DNA of 64,000 nt, from the NCBI RefSeq assembly GCF_018448885.1, contig NZ_RCWB01000007.1, forward strand, positions 1 to 64,000, read 5' to 3'. The translations under genes were made by a program, and so were the position numbers. The DNA comes from Photorhabdus caribbeanensis (GTDB taxonomy: Bacteria; Pseudomonadota; Gammaproteobacteria; Enterobacterales; Enterobacteriaceae). This document shows, in pieces, positions 1 to 11,300 of this stretch (its first letter is position 1; each line of letters opens with the position of its first letter). The notes below the pieces were generated by a model. It saw nothing but the letters and a program-made list of their open reading frames with translations, was not told the DNA's origin and searched no databases.

Positions 1-138
1 GGCGGGGACCGGGGTGCGGCTGACCACCAGATTGATGCCGCTGTCGTCCGGCAGCACAAATACATTCATGGATTCATCCCGCCAGTTGTCCGGGATAGCC
101 AGTGAGCCTTCATTCATCTGATAGGTTGTGTTTTCCAT
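1..138 (-). CDS. DcrB/DUF1795-like protein, N-terminal part (runs off the window)
   Basis: Reading leftward from the ATG at 136-138 the frame is open to base 1 and gives 46 residues beginning MENTTYQMNEGSLAIPDNW and continuing with a VLPDDSGINLVVSR stretch. This resembles the start of the DUF1795/DcrB-like family, small proteins often encoded beside vgrG, rhs or other type VI secretion genes, where they may act as adaptors. The rest of the gene lies outside the window, so neither its length nor its partner can be seen. The ribosome binding site is weak (a purine stretch just before the ATG). The family call rests on this short N-terminus only. Confidence 0.6.
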   Translation of the reverse strand, partial: MENTTYQMNEGSLAIPDNWRDESMNVFVLPDDSGINLVVSRTPVPA

Positions 139-2231
139 GCTTTTTCCGTTGTTGATTGAAACAGGTTGTAATGTTCCAGTGAACTCCCCTGGCGTGGTCA
201 GATAACAACAAGATGAGATGTTAACTGAACGCATTATCAGGCCAGGAGAGCAGCTCATAAGCTCCTCAAGGGTTAAAGAGCCTCGGGCAAGTTTCAGAAC
301 TATAAAGGCGCCAGCAGTTTGTCGCTGATAGTCTTATTGATAACCTGTATGAACAGGCAACGTCGGGGATATTCCATTACTGTTAAGATAACTGAACTGA
401 TAAGTCATTTTATGTGTTTAATATCCAGTCAGGAACATATAACAAAAAACTTAGGTTGTCCCGTCTGTTTAGGTGATGAATATTTGATTAACTTAATAAA
501 TGTGACATAAATCCCAAATTTTTAACCCACTACGCTCACCCAAAACCCGAATTTTATTCAATGGAAGCAATGATAAAACCTGAGGCTTCCTAACAAGGAA
601 TCCTAAAAAAGCCAAGAGTAGCAACTTGGCATGGGCATTAAACTCTTTTTTTATCGTATTTTGCTACCACCGGCGGGGTTTTAACGTTGTTTTTACTGTC
701 TTTAATCTTTCGTTTTAGCGTTTTTTATATCGTTTGAAAGCCAGAGGGTCAGAAATTTTCACTCATTCAGGCAAGATAAGAGACGCTTTATCTGGATATG
801 ATAAAACCGTCGTTAAAAAGCAGTTTAGGGTCTGTCAGTATCGTTTTAACATCTGGAAAAAATAGTCAGTGTGTGATGAAAAAACAGGTGAAAACTTTAA
901 TCATTAACGGTGAAAATAAGTGATTAAGGCTTTTAAAAACGGGTAAAAAATTCGCTGCTATATTGATATTGGCAGAGAAAACATCAGGCAAAACCAGTCC
1001 TGAGTTGATTAACAAAGTGACCGCGTTAATCCAATAATAAAAGTAAAAATATTTAACAGGATTAACCGAATTAAGCTAATGTGCTTAAATAAGCGGTTTT
1101 GCATGGGCTGTAAGGGGTTTACGAAAAACAGAGACAATCATTAAAGAAAATCGATAAGTTTTTAGATTGATTAGATTAGCATTATTAAACATGACGAAAT
1201 AATCAGGCATTAAGCTTAAATATGATTAGCATCCCGGTTATCTGCTTGGGTTTTAATGTTGAAGAGTTAAATACAGGGAAGAGAGAAAACTTAAACATCA
1301 GTTTAATGAACATAGGGCAGTTAAATGCGTATCAGGAAACGAAAAATCATTAGGTTGATAAAAACTGCTTAATCAAAACCATCTATTGGATGCATTTTTG
1401 CTTTAAAAAAATAGGAAAAACCTAGGAATGATAATGGTTTTACAGATCCCTTCTCTTTTAACATGGTCAACTTTCTCTTTTTACTTGTATTTCCCGTTCT
1501 TAGCGATTGCAAGCGATTTTTTATCGGTAATTAACTCAGCTAAGTATTAAAAAAGTAGGTATCCCGTTAATAACAGCTTTTTAACAGGGATTAAAGTGCA
1601 TAAAAAAGCGCTTATTCCTTGCTGTGGTCATTTAAAAGTGAGAATACAAAGAATTTAAAGGTTTTATGTGAAAGTAAAAGGCGGATTTAACGCAATAGAT
1701 GTACTTTTTATAAAGGCAGTTAATTACATTTAATCAAATGCTATTAACCATTACACAGAGAGTTGAAAAGCAATCAGCAGATAAAATAATATTACCCGGC
1801 CTGTTGATATTAACGTGTTTTCTCACTGTTATTTTACTCAGCAAGTTATAAACATAACGCAATAAAAAGAGGGGTAAAACGGTTAGTGTGGCAGGATTTA
1901 AACTCTAAACAGCACGTTGATTATCCGAGAAAATATAAATGGGCATCTTTAATATTATCAGGCTAAATAGCCTCAGCAAAGATAAAAAGCGGGTATGATT
2001 AATGTTTGTTAAATGTAAAATACGATATGCCATAATGATTAAACTGAATAAAAATCAGGTAGTAAATGTGATAAAAACAACGGTTAAAACCTGATACCGA
2101 TTAAAATCAGAGATTAAAACAAGGTTTTTAAAAACAGTTTAAAACCTGCCTACCATAAAGCCATCAGTGAAAAATGAAAATCGGCTTTGTTTTTGTTAAT
2201 GCGCATACACCTTGGAGAAAAGGATAAACAA
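139..2231. other. about 2 kb without a convincing gene; TTAA-saturated from about 846
   Basis: No frame on either strand holds a believable gene; one 63-codon frame at 319-510 has no recognisable content. From 846 to 2142 I count about 45 TTAA words, roughly three times what the base composition would give. Since TTAA carries a stop on both strands, all six frames are closed. Small hairpins are visible: TTCCT/AGGAA at 587-600, GCCAAG/CTTGGC at 611-630 and AGGCT/AGCCT at 1960-1973. The plus strand is rich in A and G runs. It could be a decayed segment, an H-NS-bound silent region or a long non-coding transcript. Nothing here decides between them. Confidence 0.6.
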
Positions 2232-2269
2232 GAAAAATAATCCGGTATAAAAAGCATATACCGGATTAT
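2232..2269 (-). terminator. Rho-independent terminator of the NRPS gene
   Basis: A perfect 12-bp inverted repeat (ATAATCCGGTAT at 2237-2248 and its complement at 2258-2269) encloses a 9-nt loop. On the minus strand it is followed by a T-rich tract (complement of the A run at 2231-2237). It lies 44 bp beyond the NRPS stop codon, in the right orientation to end that transcript. Confidence 0.8.
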
Positions 2270-2312
2270 CATATCAAGGTTAAATTATTCAGAACTTCTG
2301 ACTATATCAGTA

Positions 2313-5300
2313 TTACGATGTCTCCTCATCACAACTGATTGCCAGCGCCCTATTTAAAGCCTGAGCTAAAGCCATTTTATTCTCATCATCCTCCAATAAA
2401 CTAAAATGATTACCCGGCATTGCAATCAGTTTAAGCGAAGTATCAGCTATTATCTGCGCCCAACCTAGCGATGGATCGATATTTAAAGGCTCTGATTTTT
2501 CATCCGTCACAAAAGAAATAGATGGGTAAGGTTCCATCGCATAAAACTGATGCAACGTTGCCGCTAAGGCTGGTGGCTCATAATCTTTGACTATTTGATC
2601 ATAATGTTCTATCTGTTCCCAACGTTTTGCTATTAAGTCAGCACTCAAATTGGCGGGATATAACGCCAGTTCCTGAGCCGCTGCAATAAATTGCACCAAA
2701 TTCAATTCATCGATTCGCTGATATAACGTCGCAATCTCTTCAGCGTGTTCTTCCCCTAATTGCCTGACCAATTCGGCAAAGAATTGGTGTTTTGGTTGCG
2801 CTACCTGCTCACCAAGGCTCTGTCCACCAAAACAATGAGGAGCAAGCGTGTCAATCAGCCCCAGGAAATTAACCTGTTCGCCAGCACTCAAAAGCTGTTG
2901 GGCTATGGCATAAGCCAATATTCCACCAGAAGAGTAACCACCTATCCGATATGGACCTACCGGTTGAACGGTTTTCATCAAGGTGATCATTCTGGCAGCC
3001 TGCTCTTCCATCGTTGACATCGGTTCTTCATTGATGGAAGGCCAAGGCAGCGCATAAATCGGATAGCCTGACGAAATATGTTGAGCTAGCCCGAAAGCAT
3101 AGGAGTAGTCACCCATGCCACTGGGAACAAAGAACAGCGGCAGTTCTGTTCCATCAAGTCGTACCGATATAGCACTGTTTTGCGGTTGAGACAGTAAATC
3201 TGAGGTGATTTTCGCAGCCAGTTCAGCCAGCACCGGGAATTGGAACAAGGTATTCAATGTGCAAACCATCCCTCGACCAGCGACAATATTGGTCATTCGC
3301 ATAGCAAGCAGTGAATGGCCGCCTAATGAGAAGAAGTTGTCATATCGACTGATCTGTTCAACACCCAATAGCTCACTCCAAATAGCCGCCAATGCAATTT
3401 CCGTTTCCCCTTGCGGCGCTTCATAGACCTGACGGGAAAAATCTTCCTCCCTCGGTGCCGGTAATGCCCGGCGATCTAGCTTGCCGTTCGGAGTTTGCGG
3501 GAAGGCATCCAGACGCACAAAAGCTGATGGCACCATATAGTCTGGTAAAATGGCGCTCAGATGAGCACGCAAACTGGCCGTCAAACCTTCATTCGCCTCC
3601 GCTACCATATAGGCGACCAAATGTTTGTCTCTACCATCCTCCCACACCGACACCGCCGCCTCTTGCACTTCCGGGTGTTCCAACAACCGGATTTCAATCT
3701 CCCCTAGCTCAATTCGGAAGCCCCGAATTTTAACCTGCTCGTCGTTACGTCCCAGAAATTCCAGATTACCGTTCGGTAAGTAACGAGCCAAATCCCCCGT
3801 GCGATACATCCGTGCACCGGATACCGGACTAAAAGGATCAGCTATAAAACGTTCCGTACTCAATTCCGGCTGATTAAGATAACCCCGTGCTACACCGACG
3901 CCACCAATATACATTTCGCCAATGCAGCCTAATGGGACGGGTTGACCATATCTGTCCAGTAGGTAGATGCAGGTATTTTTAAGCGGCCGACCGATAGAAC
4001 TATCATCCGCCAAGGATAATATCTCCTTACAGGTCGCCGTCACGGTATTTTCTGTCGGGCCATAGGCGTTCAACAGGCGAGGTCGGTAGGTTTCCCGCGC
4101 AAACCAGTCGTGAATAGCGCTCTTTTTAACCGCTTCACCACCAATAATGATAAACCTGAGGCAATCCGGTAGCGGTAATGTATTGTCTCCAGCAATCAGT
4201 TCAGACCAAAATAACGCCGGCAGAGACATCACTGTGATACGATTCTGCCAGGCTAAGGTAATAAATTCCTGCATCGAAGTCAGCCAGCGATCATCACGTA
4301 TGACCAATGTGGCGCCATTACATAATGACAAGCAGCACTCTTCTACTGAAACGTCAAACGCAAAAGAGGCAAATTGTAACAACCGGTCTTGCGCAGTCAC
4401 CGCATAGGTCTCATTAAAACCCAGATGACGCTGATACACCGCTTGATGTTCTATCATCACCCCTTTCGGCTGCCCAGTTGAGCCGGAGGTATAGATAACA
4501 TAAGCGAGATGTTGTGGCATCAACCCAGTTACCTGTGGGTTACTGTCCGGCTGGTCTGGCAGGGTATTCAAATCAAGTACCATCAGCCCGGCCAATGCCT
4601 GTTCGCCAAGCGCCGTCCGGCCAGCTTCATCAACCAGTACCACTGATGGGGCCGTATCATCCAGAATATACGCCAGGCGTTCTCCCGGATAAGTCGGGTC
4701 CAGCGGCACATAAGCCCCGCCCGCTTTCAGCACCGCCAACAAAGCCTCCACTATCGCCGGTGAACGCGCCATGCAAATCGCCACCCGTTGATCCGGTATG
4801 ACGCCCAGTGCAATCAGTTGATGGGCAAGCCGGTTGGCGCGGGCATTTAATTCGGCATAGCTGAAACGCTGCTCTTCATATACTAACGCGGTCGCCTCCG
4901 GGGCTTTCTCCACCTGTTGTTCAAACAGTTGGTGAATACATAGTGGGTCAGGATACGGGTTTTCCGTGGTATTCCAGGTTTCCAGCAACAATGTGCGTTC
5001 CGTTTCAGGCAGGATGTTCAGCGCACGTACCGGCGTTTCAGGCGCCTGTTCAAGCGCTTCCACCAGACTTTCCAGAGCCTGCTGCATATAACCACATAGT
5101 CTCTCTGGCTCAAACGGCTGCACCACCAGAGCGGTCAGCCCCAGTGTGGAACCACCATCCTCCACCGACAGCCCAAATGGATAGTTAGTCCGCTCCTGTC
5201 CATCCAGAAATTCAACACCTGTGATGATGTCATCCGACATTGCCGATAAGACATTATGTCGATAGTTGAACAAAGCGCTAAAAAGTGGCGTACCGCTGGC

Positions 5301-8300
5301 AATGCCACTGCACCGTTGGGCCAGCGCCAGCGAAGCATGCTCATGTTCCAGCAACCCAGCCAATCGCAAATGTACCGCACGCACACTATCCCGAACCGAG
5401 GTATCATCGATATCCAGTCGCAACGGCAGGGTATTCATAAACAGCCCCATGCCATTGTCTGCCCCCTCTCCCGCTTCCATGCGCCCAAATAGAACGGTGC
5501 CAAACACCACTTTCTCTTGCCCGCTGGTATGCGATAGTACCTGTGCCCAGGCCAGATGACACAACGCCGCCAAACTGACACCAAAACGCCGAGCCAGGCT
5601 GCGCAAACGGTCATTCAGCTCAGGCGCCAACATCCGGTGAAATTCCCTCATTTGAGAGCCGTCGCGATGCACTTCCGCCAGTCCGAATGGGAATGTTGGC
5701 TCATCCACCTCCGCCAACATGTCGGTAAAGAAACGGGTATGTGCTGCCTGATCCCCCTTCAACCGGGTCTGAGCCACCAGATTGCGGAAAGGAACCGGCA
5801 CCGGCAAGCTATCCCCCTGCTCGGTAAAGTAGGCCCGCACCTCACGGTGCATCACTTCCAGTGTTTCATGGTCGCCAATCAAGTGATGTTGCAATTCCAG
5901 TAAGAACCAGCGGCCATCGGTTTCCTGAGCAATGACAAAATGCAGTAATGGTGCCTGACTCAAATTAAGACGATGATGCCCCGGATCAAAACGCCGGGTT
6001 AACTGGTCAATGACAGGGCCGTCAGCCGGGTCTAACGTCAGTTCCGTCACAGGCAACCGAGCCTGACGCCAAACCACCTGCGCCGGAACTGATAATCCTT
6101 CCCAGATAAAAGCCGTACGCAAGATGTCATGGCGATCAATCGCCTGTTGTACCGCCGCCAGATAACGCTCCAATAGCGAGCGATTCTCAAAGATCACCGG
6201 ATAGAGCAGCAGATACGGGTCGCCTTTCTGCTCTAACAAGTGGTGGAACAGGATACCGTCCTGCAATGGTGACAAGGCATAGATATCCTGAATATTAGCC
6301 ACGCCACCCGGCACCTGCCCGACAATGCGATCAATATCAGTCTGATTCAGATCAATCAGCGGCAACATTTCCGGCGTCAGCGTCATCGTGGCCGGGGTGA
6401 TGACGTTAGGCGGCACCACGACAGCCTGATGCTGTCCCAATGTTTGGGCCAAGTCTGACAACACCGGAAATTGGAACAGATCCCGCGCCGTCAGAGTTAA
6501 CCCCAAGTGACGCAGACGTTCAATCATGCGTACAGCGAGCAATGAATGGCCGCCCAATACAAAGAAGCTGTCATGCCGACTAATCTGCTCAATACCCAAT
6601 AACTGACTCCAAATAGCAGCCAAGGCGATCTCAGCCTCCCCTTGCGGCGCTTCATAGACCTGACGGACAAAATCCTCTTCCTGCGGTGCCGGTAATGCCC
6701 GGCGATCTAGCTTGCCGTTCGGGGTCTGCGGGAAAGCATCCAGACGAACAAAGGCCACTGGAACCATATAGTCAGGTAAAATCGCACTCAAGTATTCACG
6801 TAAATCAGCCGCTAATCTCTCATGTGCCTCCGCTGCCACATAGGCGACCAGCCGTTTGTGCTGCCCATCATCCAATGCCAGCACTGCCGCCTCTCGTACC
6901 ATCGGGTGTTCTATCAACCGGGTTTCAATCTCCCCTAGTTCGATCCGGAAGCCCCGAATTTTTACCTGTTCGTCGTTACGGCCCAGGAATTCCAGTTCAC
7001 CATCCGGCAGGTAGCGGGCCAAATCGCCCGTACGATACATTCGCGCACCAGATGCCGGGCTAAAAGGATCGGGTATAAAACGTTCCGTACTCAATTCCGG
7101 CTGGTTAAGATAGCTCCGTGCCACACCCACGCCGCCAATATACATTTCGCCAATACAGCCTAATGGAACGGGCCGACCATATTTATCCAGCAGGTAAATA
7201 CAGGTATTTTTAACCGGTCGACCGATAGAACTATCATCAGTCGGGAATAATATCTCCTTACAGGTCGCCGTCACGGTATTTTCCGTCGGGCCATAAGCAT
7301 TCAACAGGCGAGGTCGGTGGATTTCCCGTGCAAACCAGTCCTGAACGGCGCTCTTTTTCACCGCCTCCCCGCCAATAATGATGAGCCGGAGGCAATCTGG
7401 TAACGGCAATCCATTATCTCTGACAACCAGTTCGGACCAAAATAACGCCGGCAGAGACATCACTGTGATACGGTTTTGCCGGGCTAAGGTAATAAATTCC
7501 TGCATCGAAGTTAGCCAACGCTCATCACGCATCACTAATGTGGCGCCATTACACAGTGACAAGCAGCACTCCTCTACCGAAACATCAAATGCAAAAGAGG
7601 CAAATTGTAATAACCGGTCCTGCTCAGTGACGCCATAGACATCATTAAAACCCAGATGACGTTGATACAGCGCCTGATGTTCTATCAGTACCCCTTTAGG
7701 CTGCCCGGTTGAACCGGAGGTATAGATGACATAAGCCAAATGTTGTGGCGTCAATTCGGCTACCTGTGGGTTCCTGTCTGGCTGGTCTGGCAGAATATTC
7801 GGGTCAAGTACCGTCAACCCGGCCAGTGCCTGTTCGCCAAGCGCCGCCCGACCAGCTTCATCAACCAATACCACTGATGGGGCCGTATCATTCAGGATAT
7901 ATGCCAGACGTTCTCCCGGATAAGTCGGGTCCAGCGGCACATAAGCCCCGCCCGCTTTCAGCACCGCCAACAAAGCCACCACTACCGCCGGTGAACGTGC
8001 CATGCAAATCACTACCCGCTGATCCGGTATCACGCCCAATGCAATCAGTTGATGGGCAAAACGGTTGGCGCGATCATTTAATTCAGCATAACTGAGGCTC
8101 TGCCCTTGGTACTCTAACGCCGTGGCCTCCGGTTTTTTTTCTACCTGTTGTTCAAACAGTTGGTGAATACATAATGGGTCAGGATAGGGGATTGCTATGG
8201 CATTCAAGGTTTCCAGTAATAGTGTACGCTCCGTTTCAGGCAGGACATTTAACTCGCGTATCGGCGTCTCCGGGGACTGTTCAAGCGCTTCCACCAGACT

Positions 8301-11300
8301 TTCCAGCGCCTGCTGCATATAACCGCATAGTCTCTCTGGTTCAAACGGCTGCACCACCTGAGCAGTCAATCCCAACGTGGAACCACCATCCTCTACCGAC
8401 AATCCAAATGGATAGTTGGTCCGTTCCTGTTCCCCCAAGAATTCAATCCCGGCCATCGTCTCATCGAGCATTTCCGGTTGCTCATTATGGCGATAGTTGA
8501 ATAGGGCGCTAAAGAGTGGGCTTTCACCTTGTACCCCGCTGCACCGCTGGGCCAGCGCTAGTGAAGCATGCTCATGCTCCAGCAATTCAGCCAATCGTAG
8601 ATGAACCGCACGCACGCTATCCTGTACCGGGGTATCATCAATATCCAGTCGTAACGGCAAGGTATTCATAAACAGCCCCATGCCATTATCTGCCCCTTCC
8701 CCCGCCGCCATTCGCCCAAACAGGACGGTGCCAAACACCACTTTCTCTTGTCCACTGATACGCGATAACACTTGCGCCCAGGCCAGATGACACAACGCCG
8801 CCAGACTGATACCCAAACGCCGAGCTTGGCTACGTAGACGGTCATTTAATGAGGTGGTTAGCATCCGGTAGGATTCCGTCATTCGAGATCCGTCACGATG
8901 CACCTCCGCGAGTCCGAATGGCAATGTTGGCTCATCCACCGCCGCCAACATGTCGGTAAAGAAACGGGTATGCTCTGCCTGACTCACCCCCAGCCGGAAT
9001 TGAGCTACCAGATTGCGGAAAGGAGTCGGCGTAGGCAGGTTCTCTTCCTGCCCTGAAAAATAGGCCCGTACTTCACGGTGCATCACTTCCATCGTTTCAT
9101 GATCGCCAATCAGGTGATGCTGCACTTCCAGCAAGAACCAACGACCATCCGTTTCCTGAGCGATAACAAAATGCAATAACGGGGCCTGCCCCAGATCAAG
9201 ACGATACTGACTCGGGTCAAAACGCCGAGTTAATTGATCAATGACTGGGCCGTCAGCCGGATCTAGCGTCAGTTCCGTTACGGGCAACCGTGCCCGGCGC
9301 AAGACCACTTGTGCCGGGACTGACAATCCTTGCCAAATAAAAGCCGTTCGCAGGGTGTCATGACGATCAATCGCCTGTTGCACCGCCGCCAGATAACGCT
9401 CCAGCAGAGAGCGGTTAGCAAAGACCACCGGATAGAGCAACAGATACGGGTCGCCTTCTTGTTCCAATAGGTGGTGGAACAGAATACCATCCTGCAACGG
9501 CGACAACGCATAGATATCCTGAATATTGGTCATCCCGCCCGGCACCAGTTCAACGATGCGATCGATATCAGTCTGAGTCAGATCAATCAGTGGCAACATC
9601 TCCGGCGTCAGCGCCGTAGTAGTGGGAGTGATAATGTTAGGCGGTATTATCACCTCTTGGTGCTGTCCCAATACTTGGGCCAGCGCTGACAGCACCGGCG
9701 ACTGGAACAGATCACGCGCAGTTAATGTCAATCCCCAGTGACGCAGGCGTTCAATCATGCGTACAGCAAGCAGTGAATGGCCGCCCAACGCAAAGAAACT
9801 GTCATGCCGACTTATCTGCTCAATGCCCAATAATTCACGCCAGATAGCAGCCAGAGCAATCTCAGCCTCCCCTTGTGGGGCTTCATAAATCTGACGGGCA
9901 AAATCTTCCTCTCTTGGCGCCGGTAATGCCCGGCGATCCAGTTTGCCGCTCGGAGTCTGCGGGAAGGTATCCAGACGCACAAAAGCGACCGGAACCATAT
10001 AGTCAGGTAAAATCGCACTCAAGTATTCACGTAAATCAGCCGCTAATCTCTCGTGTGCTTCCGCCGCCACATAGGCGACCAGCCGTTTGTGCTGCCCATC
10101 ATCCAATGCCAGCACTGCCGCCTCTTGTACCGCCGGGTGTTCCACTAAACGGGTTTCGATTTCCCCCAACTCAACCCGGAAGCCACGGATTTTAACCTGC
10201 TCATCGTTACGGCCCAAGAATTCCAGATCACCGTCCGGCAGGAAGCGGGCCAAATCCCCTGAGCGATACATCCGCGCATCAGATTCCGGACTAAAGGGAT
10301 CAGGTAGAAAACGTTCCGAGCTCAATGTAGGTCGATTCAGATAACCCCGTGCCACCCCCACACCGCCAATGTACATTTCACCAATGCCACCCAGAGGAAC
10401 CAATTGCCCCTCTCTGTCCAACAGATAGATGCGGGAATTTTTAACTGGTCGGCCAATAGAACGGGCATCTTCCGGGGATAATAGGTCCTTATAAGTCACT
10501 GTCACAGTATTTTCCGTCGGACCGTAACCGTTCAATAACCGGGGCCGATAACCTTCCTGCATAAACCAGTCCTGAACGGCGCTCTTTTTTACCGCCTCAC
10601 CGCCAATCATGATGAGTCGAAGGCAATCCGGCAGTGGCAACCCAGACTCTCTGGCCGCCAGTTCAGACCAGAATAGAGTCGGTAGAGAAACGATCGTAAT
10701 ACGATGTTGCCGGGCTAAAGCAATAAATTCCTGTACCGAAGCCAGCCAGCTATCATCCCGGATCACCAGTGTGGCCCCATTGCATAATGTCGAGAAAAAT
10801 TCTTCTACTGAAACATCAAACGCAAAAGCGGCAAATTGCAATACCCGATCTTGCGCTGTGACGGCATAGGTGTCATTAAAGCCCAGATAACGTTGATAAA
10901 TCGCCTGATGTTCTATCATCACCCCTTTCGGCTGCCCGGTTGAACCGGAGGTGTAAATCACATAGGCCAGATGCTGTGGCGTCAACGCAGCCACCAATGG
11001 ATTGCTGTCCGGTTGGTCAGGCAGGGTATTCGGATCAAGCACTGTCAACCCGACCAGCGCAGTTTCACCCAACGCGGCCCGTCCGGTTGCATCAGCCAAG
11101 ACCACTGGCGGGGCAGTATCATTCAGGATATACGCCAGACGTTCCGCCGGGTAGGTTGAGTCCAGCGGCACATAAGCCCCGCCAGCTTTCAACACTGCCA
11201 GCAGCGCCACCACCATCGCCGGGGAGCGTGCTACACAGATCGCTACTCGCTGGTCCGGTATGACACCCAATGCAATCAACTGGTGTGCCAGCCGGTTAGC

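Noticed and set aside
319-510. 63-codon plus-strand frame in the left intergenic region
   Set aside because: No ribosome binding site, no recognisable content, and it runs into the ORF-free block.
846-2142. The TTAA-rich block as a CRISPR array or tandem repeat
   Set aside because: Spacing of the TTAA words is irregular (6 to 88 bp) and no repeat longer than a few bases recurs.
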